A DNA stretch of 49,176 bases from the NCBI GenBank assembly GCA_017451045.1, contig JAFSSK010000036.1, forward strand, positions 1-49,176. The letters run 5' to 3'. The number at the start of each line of letters is the position of its first letter. Positions within the stretch are counted from its first letter, which is position 1. This stretch comes from Clostridia bacterium. Lineage in GTDB: Bacteria; Bacillota; Clostridia; Oscillospirales; CAG-272. The translations under genes and the position numbers were made by a program. Below, one piece after another: positions 42,159-49,176 of this stretch. Below the pieces are notes generated by a model. It ran no database searches and was not told the DNA's origin. It saw only the letters and a program-made list of their open reading frames with translations.

Positions 42159-42515
42159 ATGAAAAAGAATCTGATCCGTTTCACAGCGATTGCGCTGCTC
42201 GTCGTGATGGTAGTGTCCGTTCTGGCTTCCTGCGGCGGCCCTTCCGGAACCTACGGTGACACTTCCGGCATCGGTGGTGTCGAGTACACCTTCAAAGGCA
42301 GCAAGGTCACCATCAAAGTGGTTATCGCCGGTTTTGCCAAAGAGTTCGACGGCTCATACAAAATGGGCAAAGATGACGATGGCAACAAGACCATCACCAT
42401 GACGTTTGAGGGCAGCGACGCTTCTTCTTACTCCGGCACACACACTTATGCCGAAGGCAAAGATGACACCGGCGCTTACATCTCACTTGACGGCGTTAAA
42501 CTGTACAAGAAATAA
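42159..42515 (+). CDS. Small secreted lipoprotein of unknown function
   Basis: The 118-residue protein has a lipoprotein signal (VLASC, Cys25). A short beta-rich domain with alternating polar and hydrophobic residues (YTFKGSKVTIKVV and KTITMTFEG) follows and ends in LYKK. It resembles small single-domain lipoproteins of clostridia built like a lipocalin-type beta barrel, but no family is assigned. ATG 42159 has CAAGGAG at good distance; the longer frame from 42063 covers the promoter and is not used. It is a single-gene unit with its own promoter and terminator. Confidence 0.8.
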   Translation: MKKNLIRFTAIALLVVMVVSVLASCGGPSGTYGDTSGIGGVEYTFKGSKVTIKVVIAGFAKEFDGSYKMGKDDDGNKTITMTFEGSDASSYSGTHTYAEGKDDTGAYISLDGVKLYKK

Positions 42516-42532
42516 GCCAATTTATCCAGATC

Positions 42533-42566
42533 GCGCATCCCGGCTTCCGGGGTGCGCTTTCTGTTT
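42533..42566 (+). terminator. Terminator of the small lipoprotein gene
   Basis: GCGCATCCCGG and CCGGGGTGCGC form a stem with a short loop (42533-42557, one G-T pair), followed by TTTCTGTTT. Confidence 0.75.
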
Positions 42567-42573
42567 CTGCCTC

Positions 42574-43941
42574 TTACCTGCCGGTGATCCTGTCCGCGAC
42601 GTACAGTCCCATCGCACCGGACTGGGAAAGCCCGCGGGTAATGCCGGATCCGTCGCCTATGAGGTACATGTTGTCTGCGATCTCGAAATCGCCGTTGTGT
42701 TTCGGGCACAGCGAGTAGTATTTGTTCTCGCATCCGTAAAGGAGCGTGTCGTCGTTGGCGGTCCCCGGCGCCACCGCGTCGAGCGCGTAGATCGTTTCGA
42801 TGATATTTGTAAGGGCCCGGTACGGCATCACGATGGAAAGATCCCCCGGGAACGCCTTCATTGTGGGCCGGACGGTCCCGCCCTGCAGCCTGTGCGCGTT
42901 GGTGCGCCTGCCCCTGATCAAATCCCCGAACCGCTGTACCATGATGTTGCCTTCCGCGGCGAAGTTCATGTTCCTCGCGATGTTTTCGGCATATTCGGTC
43001 GGCTTGTTGAAATCGCCTTCGAAATGGATCGAGGAAAGGATCGCGAAGTTGCAGTTCTCCGTCTTCTTGTCCGCGTCTGCGAACGAGTGCCCGTTCGCGG
43101 TGATGACGCCGTGGTTGTTCTCGGCCGATACGAGACCGCCCTGGTTGAAGCAGAACATACGCGTCCTGTCTTCGAACGTCTTGGTGCGGTACAGGATCTT
43201 CGGCTCGTAGATCTGGCTGGAGAACTCCCGCCAGATGATATCCTTCATCTCGACGCGAACGCCGATGTCCACCGAGTTCGCGCCCATTTCCACGCCGAAC
43301 TTCTGGCACGTCTTCTTGACGAAATCCGCGCCGCTTCGGCCCGTGGCAATCACAAGGCACTTCGTCCTTATCTTTTCCGCCGGGCTGAGCGAAAGTTCGT
43401 ATGCGCCGTCTTTTTCGTCTATGTCCAGACACTCCGCTCCCGTACGCATCTCTGTTCCTGCCGCCTTCAGGTGCGCGATCAGTGCGCCCATCGTGCGCAG
43501 GTTGCGGTCCGTTCCGAGATGGCGGACGTTCATATCCAGCAGCCGCAGGTTGTGCTGCAGGCATTTCAGTTTGAGTTCCTCGGACGATCTGTACAGCGGC
43601 GGATAGTCCGGCGTGAACCCTTCCAGGATCTTGTCCACGCGGGTGATATACTCCATGGCCATATCCTCGCCAAGCTCGCTGCCGATGTTCCCGCCGTACG
43701 TTGTCCCGAGGTTGAATTTGCCGTCCGAGAAAGCGCCGGCGCCGGCGTACCCGCTTGTGATGCTGCAGATCTTGCAGTGCAGGCATGCCTTGTCCTTCCC
43801 GGCAGGACAGTGCCTTTTCTCCAGCTCGTATCCTTTTTCCAGTATGACCACTTTGGACTGCGGGCGGTTCTGCATGATCTGGTATGCGGCCATCAGTCCC
43901 CCGATACCGCCGCCGATAATGGCAACATCGTAATTCGTCAT
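42574..43941 (-). CDS. FAD-dependent oxidoreductase (COG2509 type)
   Basis: The 455-residue protein starts with an FAD/NAD(P)-binding dinucleotide fold (VAIIGGGIGGLMAAY) and an ILEKG acidic turn. A Cys-containing segment (CPAGKDKACLHCKIC) follows, a second ATGRSGADFV near residue 200, and the FAD-closing MYLIGDGSGITRGL at the C-terminus. It belongs to the poorly characterised flavoprotein dehydrogenases of COG2509, related to BaiN/HI0933-type enzymes. The CxxC group could hold a redox or metal site, which is inference. It is transcribed convergently with the small lipoprotein gene. Confidence 0.82.
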   Translation of the reverse strand: MTNYDVAIIGGGIGGLMAAYQIMQNRPQSKVVILEKGYELEKRHCPAGKDKACLHCKICSITSGYAGAGAFSDGKFNLGTTYGGNIGSELGEDMAMEYITRVDKILEGFTPDYPPLYRSSEELKLKCLQHNLRLLDMNVRHLGTDRNLRTMGALIAHLKAAGTEMRTGAECLDIDEKDGAYELSLSPAEKIRTKCLVIATGRSGADFVKKTCQKFGVEMGANSVDIGVRVEMKDIIWREFSSQIYEPKILYRTKTFEDRTRMFCFNQGGLVSAENNHGVITANGHSFADADKKTENCNFAILSSIHFEGDFNKPTEYAENIARNMNFAAEGNIMVQRFGDLIRGRRTNAHRLQGGTVRPTMKAFPGDLSIVMPYRALTNIIETIYALDAVAPGTANDDTLLYGCENKYYSLCPKHNGDFEIADNMYLIGDGSGITRGLSQSGAMGLYVADRITGR

Positions 43942-43976
43942 TTTCTTTTTCCTCTAAAAGAGTTCCTTTCGTCTGC

Positions 43977-44005
43977 CGGCGGCGCGCGGCCGCCGTTTTT
44001 TGTTT
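43977..44005 (+). terminator. Terminator-like hairpin facing right between two divergent genes
   Basis: CGGCGGC (43977-43983) pairs with GCCGCCG (43989-43995), followed by TTTTTTGTTT on the plus strand. No plus-strand gene ends near it; the nearest is about 1.4 kb upstream. It could stop antisense transcription or act as a leader hairpin on the minus strand. Confidence 0.55.
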
Positions 44006-44013
44006 GCCCCGTC

Positions 44014-44042
44014 TTGACCCGGCGGAAAAAGCCGAGTATAAT
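44014..44042 (+). promoter_or_regulatory. Promoter of the HD hydrolase gene
   Basis: TTGACC (44014-44019) and TATAAT (44037-44042) are 17 bases apart, 39 bases before the start codon. Confidence 0.8.
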
Positions 44043-44081
44043 GGACAGGAAGAATAGTTCATTTTTATAAGGAGGATGCCC

Positions 44082-44663
44082 GTGACAAACCGAGAAAGAT
44101 TCCTGGACATCTATAAGACCAATATCAAAAGAGAAGGAGCCGATCAGCTGCTTGAATGGCTCATTTCCGACAGAAGCGACTTTTTCACCGCTCCGGCCAG
44201 CAGCAAATTCCACGGTGCCTATGAAGGCGGTCTTCTCGAACACAGCCTGAACGTTTACGACTGTCTAAGGGACAACGCGCCGCGCCTTGCCAGGAAATAC
44301 AATTTCCGCTTCTCGGACGAGAGCATGGCGATCGCAGCGCTGCTGCACGACGTCTGCAAGGTGAACTTCTACAAGGTGGAGATGCGGAACGTCAAACGCA
44401 ACGGCGTCTGGGAACCCGTTCCCTATTACACCATCGATGACAACCTGCCCTACGGGCACGGAGAAAAATCCGTTTACATCATCTCCGGGTACATGAAGCT
44501 CACGCGGGACGAGGCTTTCGCCATCCGCTTCCACATGGGGTTCTCGGCAACGGACGATCCGGGCACCGTCGGAAAGGCGCTCGAGATGTTCCCGCTGGCG
44601 TACGCGCTGTGCTGCGCCGACATGGAAGCGTCCTACTACCTGGAAGGTTCCATCAAAGGCTGA
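44082..44663 (+). CDS. HD-domain phosphohydrolase
   Basis: The 193-residue protein has the HD fold: His in EHSLNVYD, the HD pair in LLHDVCK, a further His in GHGEKS and Asp in CADMEAS. It should be a metal-dependent phosphohydrolase; the substrate (nucleotide or RNA-related) is unknown. A GTG at 44082 is preferred because AAGGAGG (44069-44075) lies six bases ahead, while the ATG at 44076 directly touches this site. It has its own promoter and terminator. Confidence 0.8.
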   Translation: MTNRERFLDIYKTNIKREGADQLLEWLISDRSDFFTAPASSKFHGAYEGGLLEHSLNVYDCLRDNAPRLARKYNFRFSDESMAIAALLHDVCKVNFYKVEMRNVKRNGVWEPVPYYTIDDNLPYGHGEKSVYIISGYMKLTRDEAFAIRFHMGFSATDDPGTVGKALEMFPLAYALCCADMEASYYLEGSIKG

Positions 44664-44681
44664 TTAGTTTAAGCAAAGATT

Positions 44682-44719
44682 ACCGGCTGCCGGCAACGGC
44701 GGCCGGTCCTATTTTTTTG
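44682..44719 (+). terminator. Terminator of the HD hydrolase gene
   Basis: ACCGGC (44682-44687) pairs with GCCGGT (44702-44707), with an inner CCG/CGG stem, followed by CCTATTTTTTTG. It overlaps the end of the converging CPBP-like gene. Confidence 0.85.
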
Positions 44720-45686
44720 TTAAGGCAAGGATCACGAACAGCAAAACGTCCGCCAGCGTTCCCCAGGACCACAGCGCCCCTGCCGCCCTTCCGGGCAGCG
44801 TCCTGACAAGTCCTTTCCGTCCGGGCTGGCCTTCTTCTTTCGCGCGCCGGCGGACGGCCTTGTGGCATTCCCAGCAGAACAGCGCCGAGAAGATCAGTAC
44901 GGTGCTGACGCAGACGACGATCCAGATGCCCTTGACGGTCGTTTCGAAATAAAGCGTCTCCATGAACACCTGTCCGTACAGTCCGAAAAAGCCGAGGGCG
45001 ATCCGGATCAGCAGCGAACTGAGGCGGGAGCGGGTGATATACATGATGCCGAGAAGGCAAAGGCCCGTCAAAAACATCGCCAGGAATTTTCTCACGTCCC
45101 CGCAGAGGAAGCCGTAAAAGAGAGAGCCCGTAAGCCACGCGACGTCTTTGCCCCAGACTTTTGCGCAGGTCCTGCAGAAGCATCCCTGGAACAGGATCTC
45201 CTCGCCGATAGCCGGAAGAAGCACGAACGCCATGGACAGGTAAAGCACGTGCGAAACGCCTTCACCGTTCGCGGCCTTGAACGTCCCGTAAAGCACGTAC
45301 GGCTGCGCCTGCGAGTCTGCGGGCAGCAAAAGGACATGCAGGAGGACGACGGCGGCGGCCAGTGCGAAAAAGGCATAGACGAGCATCGGGATGTTGGCGG
45401 GACGGATAGCGAACGTGATGTCATCGTCCTCCCCGCGCGTTCTGGATCCCGGCGCGATCCCCGCGGCATAGCGGGCTGCCAGGACAGGCAAAAGCAGAAC
45501 TGCGAACAGCAGCGCCGTATATACGATCTCCGTTTCCCCACCCTCCGTACCGGACAGCGAAAGCCGTGCCGCAAGAAGCAGCAGCATGAAGGCGGCGGGG
45601 ATCCACAGGAAAGGATTCTCATCAAGGCCGGGCAATCGGACGCGGGTGACGCCGGCCCGGTTTTCTTTCTGCGCTCTGTCAGTCAT
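44709..45686 (-). CDS. CPBP-like intramembrane protease homologue, degenerate motifs
   Basis: The 325-residue membrane protein has about eight hydrophobic helices and resembles the CAAX protease/bacteriocin-processing (Abi) family. The first motif EExxxR is seen as EEILFQ (E162, E163, with Gln167 instead of Arg). The second motif FxxxH is not kept: SLFYGFLCGD lacks His. It is thus probably inactive or has altered chemistry. Its start overlaps the end of the DJ-1-like gene by eight bases without a clear ribosome binding site, so translation is likely coupled. Confidence 0.65.
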   Translation of the reverse strand: MTDRAQKENRAGVTRVRLPGLDENPFLWIPAAFMLLLLAARLSLSGTEGGETEIVYTALLFAVLLLPVLAARYAAGIAPGSRTRGEDDDITFAIRPANIPMLVYAFFALAAAVVLLHVLLLPADSQAQPYVLYGTFKAANGEGVSHVLYLSMAFVLLPAIGEEILFQGCFCRTCAKVWGKDVAWLTGSLFYGFLCGDVRKFLAMFLTGLCLLGIMYITRSRLSSLLIRIALGFFGLYGQVFMETLYFETTVKGIWIVVCVSTVLIFSALFCWECHKAVRRRAKEEGQPGRKGLVRTLPGRAAGALWSWGTLADVLLFVILALTKK

Positions 45687-46230
45687 AGCTGATCACGGAT
45701 TCTTTGATCTTCGCAGCCGCATCCCGACCGCGCAAAGCGCTTACCAGCGCAAGTCCGAATTCGAATGCGACGCCCATTCCGGCAGCCGTGATACGCTTTC
45801 TGTCCGAAACGACGGCAGACTTCCTTTGATCCTGCACGTCCGCACCCGTCAGTGAATTTTCAAATCCGGGATAGCAGGTCGCTTTGTACCCTTTCAGGTA
45901 TCCGCCCGCGCCGAGCACCATAGGCGCGGCGCGGATGGCGCAAAGGTATGCGCCATTCTTTTCCCCGGCTTTCAGGGCGGCCGCGACCGTCGGAGACTGC
46001 AAAAGGTTCTTCGCACCGGGCATGCCGCCGGGCAGGATGATCATTTCCGGCTTCGCGTCACGGAACATCGTGTCCGGGATGTCCGCCTGTACCTGGATGC
46101 CGTGCGACCCCTGAACGGACTCGCCGCCTATCCCGACCGTCGTCACCTCCACGCCTGCGCGGCGCAGAAGATCGAGCGGACACAGCGCCTCCACCTCTTC
46201 GAACCCATTGGCCAAAAACAAGTATACCAT
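45679..46230 (-). CDS. DJ-1/PfpI family protein with Arg at the nucleophile position
   Basis: The 183-residue protein has the complete DJ-1 fold: FLANGFEEVEA with the conserved Glu, LPGGMPGAKNL, and the nucleophile-elbow region LCAIRAAPMVLG. The reactive Cys of DJ-1/YajL (AICAAP) is replaced by Arg100, encoded by CGC. A Cys (C97) lies three residues earlier. Members act on glyoxal-type damage, as chaperones or as amidases; without the Cys these activities are doubtful. GGAGG precedes the ATG. The CPBP-like gene follows in the same transcript. Confidence 0.85.
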   Translation of the reverse strand: MVYLFLANGFEEVEALCPLDLLRRAGVEVTTVGIGGESVQGSHGIQVQADIPDTMFRDAKPEMIILPGGMPGAKNLLQSPTVAAALKAGEKNGAYLCAIRAAPMVLGAGGYLKGYKATCYPGFENSLTGADVQDQRKSAVVSDRKRITAAGMGVAFEFGLALVSALRGRDAAAKIKESVISYD

Positions 46231-46280
46231 CGTCTTACCTCCGTCGTCCCTGACAGTAGTCTGGATATTCTTCCAATTAT

Positions 46281-46309
46281 ATTATAGCACAACAAGCCCC
46301 GGTTGTCAT
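46281..46309 (-). promoter_or_regulatory. Promoter of the DJ-1-like gene
   Basis: ATGACA (46304-46309) and TATAAT (46281-46286) on the minus strand are 17 bases apart. Confidence 0.6.
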
Positions 46310-46387
46310 TGGTTTTTTGCCTTCCGGGCAGGTCCCCGCCGGCGCAGAGCCGGCCCGTCCCGGGACACCCGTAATTGCGCAAACAAC

Positions 46388-46416
46388 TTGACTTTCCGGC
46401 CGGTTTGTTGTAATAT
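46388..46416 (+). promoter_or_regulatory. Promoter of the DUF1294-rubrerythrin group
   Basis: TTGACT (46388-46393) and TAATAT (46411-46416) are 17 bases apart, 73 bases before the first start codon. No PerR-like box is obvious. Confidence 0.6.
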
Positions 46417-46489
46417 TCCTTATGGGTGCCGGCAGGATCACGGCGCCTGTGAGCCACGGCTGAAAACTGATCCGACGCGAGGGAAAAAT

Positions 46490-46783
46490 ATGTATCACAT
46501 CATTTTGCTGATCGTTTTCGCGGCATATCTTCTGATCATGTCGCTGATCGCCATCGGTCTTTACAAAAAAGACAAGAAGATGGCCGGCGGCGGGACTGAG
46601 GTGCGCATCAAGGAGAAATACCTGCTTGGTGTGGCCGTGATGGGCGGCGCTGCCGGCGCGTTCATCGCACGTCTTTTGTTCCGTCACAAGACGAACAAAT
46701 TCTATTTCACCGTCACCATCCTGCTCTCCCTGCTCCTGCAGGCAGGAACGCTGGTGCTCATGGTGATCAACGCTGTTCAGTAA
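46490..46783 (+). CDS. DUF1294 family small membrane protein
   Basis: The 97-residue protein has hydrophobic helices at both ends. Between them lies RIKEKYLLGVAVMGG and the conserved RLLFRHKTNKFYF, the hallmark of DUF1294. The function is unknown. GAGGG precedes the ATG at 46490; a longer open frame upstream covers the promoter and is rejected. It is the first of three closely spaced plus-strand genes that end with reverse rubrerythrin. Confidence 0.8.
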   Translation: MYHIILLIVFAAYLLIMSLIAIGLYKKDKKMAGGGTEVRIKEKYLLGVAVMGGAAGAFIARLLFRHKTNKFYFTVTILLSLLLQAGTLVLMVINAVQ

Positions 46784-46795
46784 GGAGGCGATAGT

Positions 46796-47011
46796 ATGGC
46801 ACAGAAAACCTCTTTGGAAAAATCCCACTCCAAGTGGAGCAATTTCAAACTGACGCTTCTTTCCGTCCTTACGTCGCTGTTCGTCACCTGCTTCTGGGTG
46901 ACCCTGGCGCTCAAGGACAAGCTCGACACGACGATCTTCACGGTCGCGCTGATCGTTTCCGGCGTCCTGACCGCTTTCGGTCTGGCGCTTTTCAACGCTT
47001 TCAAACGGTAG
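46796..47011 (+). CDS. Small two-helix membrane protein
   Basis: The 71-residue protein has a charged N-terminus and two hydrophobic helices (about 18-38 and 46-66) joined by [11 protein letters not shown], with a Lys-Arg end. No family is recognised. GGAGGCG lies eight bases before the ATG and the gene starts 12 bases after the DUF1294 gene, so it is very likely real and co-transcribed. Confidence 0.7.
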   Translation: MAQKTSLEKSHSKWSNFKLTLLSVLTSLFVTCFWVTLALKDKLDTTIFTVALIVSGVLTAFGLALFNAFKR

Positions 47012-47042
47012 TTCAATTTCAATCATAACAAGGAGAAGAATC

Positions 47043-47594
47043 ATGAAAAAATGGAGATGCAAAGTCTGCGGCGAGATCATCGAGTCCGATGAATACCCGG
47101 CACAGTGCCCGCGCTGCAAAGTCAAAGGCGAGGACAAATTCGAGGAAGTGAAAGATGAGGGTCTGTCCTGGGCCGCCGAACACGTCGTCGGCATCGCGAA
47201 AGACGCGCCCGAAGATATCAAGGAAGGCCTGCGCGCCAATTTCGAGGGCGAGTGCTCCGAAGTCGGCATGTATCTGGCTATGGCCCGCGTGGCTGCGCGC
47301 GAAGGATATCCCGAGATCGCCATGTACTGGGAAAAAGCCGCTTTCGAAGAAGCTGAACACGCGGCGAAATTCGCAGAGATGCTCGGCGAGGTGCTGACGG
47401 ATTCCACCAAGAAGAATCTGGAGATGAGAGTCGCCGCCGAGAACGGCGCGACCGCAGGCAAGACGGATCTTGCCAAAAAGGCCAAGGCGCTGAATCTGGA
47501 TGCCATCCACGACACGGTCCATGAAATGGCCAGAGACGAAGCACGGCACGGCAAGGCGTTCGCCGGTCTTCTGGAAAGGTATTTCGGCAAATAA
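47043..47594 (+). CDS. Reverse rubrerythrin (rubredoxin domain first)
   Basis: The 183-residue protein starts with a rubredoxin-like iron site (C6-x2-C9 and C22-x2-C25), followed by a ferritin-like di-iron domain with [20 protein letters not shown] and [10 protein letters not shown]. This order is that of reverse rubrerythrin, an oxygen- and peroxide-reducing enzyme of anaerobic clostridia. It receives electrons from NADH through partner proteins. AAGGAG precedes the start. It closes a three-gene unit with a terminator. Confidence 0.92.
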   Translation: MKKWRCKVCGEIIESDEYPAQCPRCKVKGEDKFEEVKDEGLSWAAEHVVGIAKDAPEDIKEGLRANFEGECSEVGMYLAMARVAAREGYPEIAMYWEKAAFEEAEHAAKFAEMLGEVLTDSTKKNLEMRVAAENGATAGKTDLAKKAKALNLDAIHDTVHEMARDEARHGKAFAGLLERYFGK

Positions 47595-47616
47595 TCCGCT
47601 CTGCAAACCGACAGAA

Positions 47617-47668
47617 GGCTGTCTGCACACCGGTTATCCGGCGGCAGGCAGCCCTCTTCTTATTTCGT
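47617..47668 (+). terminator. Terminator after reverse rubrerythrin
   Basis: GGCTGTCTGC pairs with GCAGGCAGCC (47617-47653, one G-T pair), followed by CTCTTCTTATTT. It may also serve the converging oxidoreductase gene. Confidence 0.75.
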
Positions 47669-47676
47669 TTTCGAAA

Positions 47677-48930
47677 CTATTTCCGTTCTTTCCGGATCTT
47701 TTCCCATTTCTCCCGCACGGCATCGTATACGGAGTCCGGGATATCCGGCGTTCCGCCGATCCTTGTCTGCAAAAGCTGGTCGCCGGCAGCCGACGGGATG
47801 GTGCAGGCGGTATCGTTACGCCACTTCTCGCGCTCCGCGGGATCTCTTAAGTTGGGTATCTCCACCGGCTTGCTCCCGTTCAGCACGGAACGGAATCCCA
47901 ACAGACCCGGCAGACCCATGTCGAGCGCCTGGTATACGTCGATGGTGTCGGCGTTCTTGTCCCCTTTGATCTTTTCTATAAAGTAGTACATGGAATAGAA
48001 ATCGGACCCGCCGTGTCCGAACCCGTTTCCCTTCTCGTTGTTCCTTTCGGCAGGCAGGTAGCTGTCGACAGGCCGGTTCGCGTACTCACCGGAGTATTCG
48101 TCCGCATATACGTAGATCCTTTCCATATGGCCCGCGCCCGCGGCTTCGCGCGCGCTCTCCATATGTCCCTTCGATCCGTATACGCTGTACCAGATGCTGT
48201 TGGTGTAAAGATCGCCGTGGATACTCTTGACGATGCCTCCGTTCTCGAGCGTCACCATCTCGACGGCAAACTGCCCGGCCTTCGCGCCCACGCGGTCGCG
48301 CCTTTCGTTCAGCGTTCCCTCGAACGCGCAGACGGAAACGGGGCGCAGACCGGTCATGTGGATGATCGGGCCCAGCGAATGCGTGCAGTAGAACGTGGAG
48401 AACACATTGTTGCGCCAGTGGTCTCTCTCGCCGTACGTGATCTCCGGCCAGATCGGTTCGCAGTTATGGACATACTCGCCCTCGCCGTACTCGAATTCGC
48501 CGATCTTCCCGGCTTCATAGAGTTTTTTCATCTCGCGGTTCGCCGTCATGTAGCAGTAGTTCTCGCCGTATGCGTACACAAGACCTGTTTCCTCAACGGC
48601 CTCGATGAGTTCGACCGCTTCTTTCATCGTTTGGCACGGCAGCACTTCGGAAAAGACGTGTTTGCCCGCTTTGAGACACTTGATGGCGAACGGCGCGTGC
48701 TCGTTGGCGTAATTCGCCAGCACGACGGCGTCCATGTCGTGCTTGATAAAATCGTCGAATCTCTGATAGTACGTGATCGGGAATTCCTTTAAGTCTGCCG
48801 CCACTTCGTCCAGAAGATACTGCTCCTTGTCGCAGATCGCCACAACCTCGGCATTATCCGATGTTTTGCAGTACTGGATCATGGAACGGCCCCTGTGGGC
48901 GCCCATTACGCCGACTCTGACTTTTTTCAT
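47677..48930 (-). CDS. Gfo/Idh/MocA family oxidoreductase (second copy)
   Basis: The 417-residue protein has an N-terminal Rossmann motif (VGVMGAHRGRSM), the SEVLPCQ segment at the usual EKP position, and a C-terminal alpha/beta domain. It differs clearly from the enzyme at 30.7 kb: the catalytic Lys of EKP is not present (SEVLP), so its chemistry is uncertain. The start MKKVRVGVMG at 48930 fits the family. No ribosome binding site is seen before it. The end hairpin of the probable IscB element lies only 18 bases upstream, so the native leader may have been cut off. Confidence 0.82.
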   Translation of the reverse strand: MKKVRVGVMGAHRGRSMIQYCKTSDNAEVVAICDKEQYLLDEVAADLKEFPITYYQRFDDFIKHDMDAVVLANYANEHAPFAIKCLKAGKHVFSEVLPCQTMKEAVELIEAVEETGLVYAYGENYCYMTANREMKKLYEAGKIGEFEYGEGEYVHNCEPIWPEITYGERDHWRNNVFSTFYCTHSLGPIIHMTGLRPVSVCAFEGTLNERRDRVGAKAGQFAVEMVTLENGGIVKSIHGDLYTNSIWYSVYGSKGHMESAREAAGAGHMERIYVYADEYSGEYANRPVDSYLPAERNNEKGNGFGHGGSDFYSMYYFIEKIKGDKNADTIDVYQALDMGLPGLLGFRSVLNGSKPVEIPNLRDPAEREKWRNDTACTIPSAAGDQLLQTRIGGTPDIPDSVYDAVREKWEKIRKERK

Positions 48931-48948
48931 CGAAATATAGCAAGGATA

Positions 48949-48995
48949 CCCCAACCTCTAAGTGTCAGCGTAGGTTGGGGAGGAATTGCTCCTCC
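48949..48995 (-). repeat. Paired hairpins at the end of the probable IscB element
   Basis: A perfect 9-bp stem, CCCCAACCT (48949-48957) with AGGTTGGGG (48972-48980), adjoins a 6-bp stem GGAGGA/TCCTCC (48979-48995). They overlap the stop and last codons of the partial nuclease gene. Their position suggests the right end of an IS200/IS605-like unit. Confidence 0.6.
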
Positions 48996-49176
48996 TTTGT
49001 TCGGTATCTTCTTGCATCCTCCATTCTGTTAAAATTGTTTTTGAGTGTTCAAGTAATCGTATTTGTTTCCAGTTTGCACTCGCGTGCACTTTCGTCCCGT
49101 CAAGATGACGGAGATCGAAATAGCCGCTTGTCCTTCTGCCGTATATGAAGCAAGTCTGCCCCTTGTATCTCACATA
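48958..49176 (-). CDS. C-terminal fragment of a probable IscB-like nuclease (partial)
   Basis: The frame is open to the window edge and ends at a stop at 48958; about 72 codons are visible. The sequence contains MRYKGQTCFIYGRRTSGYFD, then LRHLDGTKVHASANWKQIRL and LEHSKTILTEWR. This resembles the C-terminal segment that follows the HNH/RuvC-III part of IscB-type RRXRR proteins, as far as I recall the family. No catalytic motif lies in the visible part, so the call depends on sequence beyond the edge. A hairpin pair typical of IS ends overlaps its 3' end. Confidence 0.5.
   Translation of the reverse strand, partial: YVRYKGQTCFIYGRRTSGYFDLRHLDGTKVHASANWKQIRLLEHSKTILTEWRMQEDTEQRRSNSSPTYADT

Noticed and set aside
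42476-44110. 544-codon minus-strand frame over the flavoprotein gene
   Set aside because: It is in another frame of the FAD oxidoreductase gene, whose own frame has clear FAD motifs.

Overview
The window looks like a chromosome segment of a moderately GC-rich Firmicute, most likely an uncultured gut-type member of the Clostridia (Eubacteriales). The reasons are a threonine T-box leader in front of thrS, gene families typical of Clostridia (DUF6062, MnmM/YtqB, CarD, reverse rubrerythrin, TrkAH, PlsY), many lipoproteins with a Gram-positive style lipobox, strong Shine-Dalgarno sites and consensus sigma-A promoters. Two transposon-derived RNA-guided nuclease genes, a complete tnpB and a probable iscB tail at the right edge, interrupt the core gene order. 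This assignment is inference from gene content; no 16S rRNA gene is present.

Layout. 1-4.1 kb (+): a Cys-rich DUF6062 protein, a tRNA-modifying methyltransferase, a VanY-like carboxypeptidase lipoprotein, then N-acetylneuraminate lyase and a sialidase without signal peptide, whose reading frames overlap by 4 nt. 4.1-9.6 kb (-): a small lipoprotein, a 1384-residue Ala-rich lipoprotein of unknown function, and an orphan LytTR regulator whose receiver domain has lost its phosphorylation site. A textbook LytTR direct repeat lies upstream of the giant lipoprotein gene. 10.0 kb: tRNA-Pro(CGG) with its own promoter and terminator. 10.2-14.3 kb (-): alpha/beta hydrolase, membrane-anchored J-domain protein, membrane zinc-ribbon protein and HtpG. 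14.4-17.5 kb (-): T-box leader, thrS (without TGS domain) and a nucleoside hydrolase. 17.5-18.7 kb: DtxR/MntR-type repressor (+) and mscL with a long Ala/Glu tail (-).

18.8-22.7 kb (-) holds a 1277-residue protein that joins a GH78 rhamnosidase-type half to a half resembling polysaccharide lyase family 8, with a base-composition step near the junction. 22.8-25.7 kb (+): trkA-trkH potassium uptake. 25.8-30.6 kb: a GH127 beta-L-arabinofuranosidase (-) and an M16C peptidase (+) that diverge from overlapping promoters. 30.7-31.9 kb: a Gfo/Idh/MocA oxidoreductase. 32.0-37.3 kb (-): CarD-like regulator, membrane-bound XRE regulator, transglutaminase lipoprotein with Cys-rich repeats, and a lipoprotein HtrA protease that has its own promoter covered by a 21-bp palindrome. 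37.39-39.1 kb: the tnpB element, whose right tip abuts the -10 box of the carD operon.

39.2-42.0 kb (-): SGNH hydrolase, DUF445, thioredoxin and plsY. 42.1-47.6 kb: small lipoprotein, FAD oxidoreductase, HD hydrolase, CPBP-like membrane protein, DJ-1-like protein with Arg at the nucleophile position, and DUF1294 / small membrane protein / reverse rubrerythrin. 47.7-49.2 kb (-): a second Gfo/Idh/MocA oxidoreductase sits directly downstream of the end of a probable IscB element that runs off the window.

As a whole the segment mixes housekeeping genes with host- or plant-glycan use (sialate, rhamnosides, arabinofuranosides, sugar oxidoreductases) and cell-surface proteins. The best candidate for an undescribed system is the orphan pseudo-receiver LytTR protein, its predicted binding site and the giant lipoprotein it probably controls.
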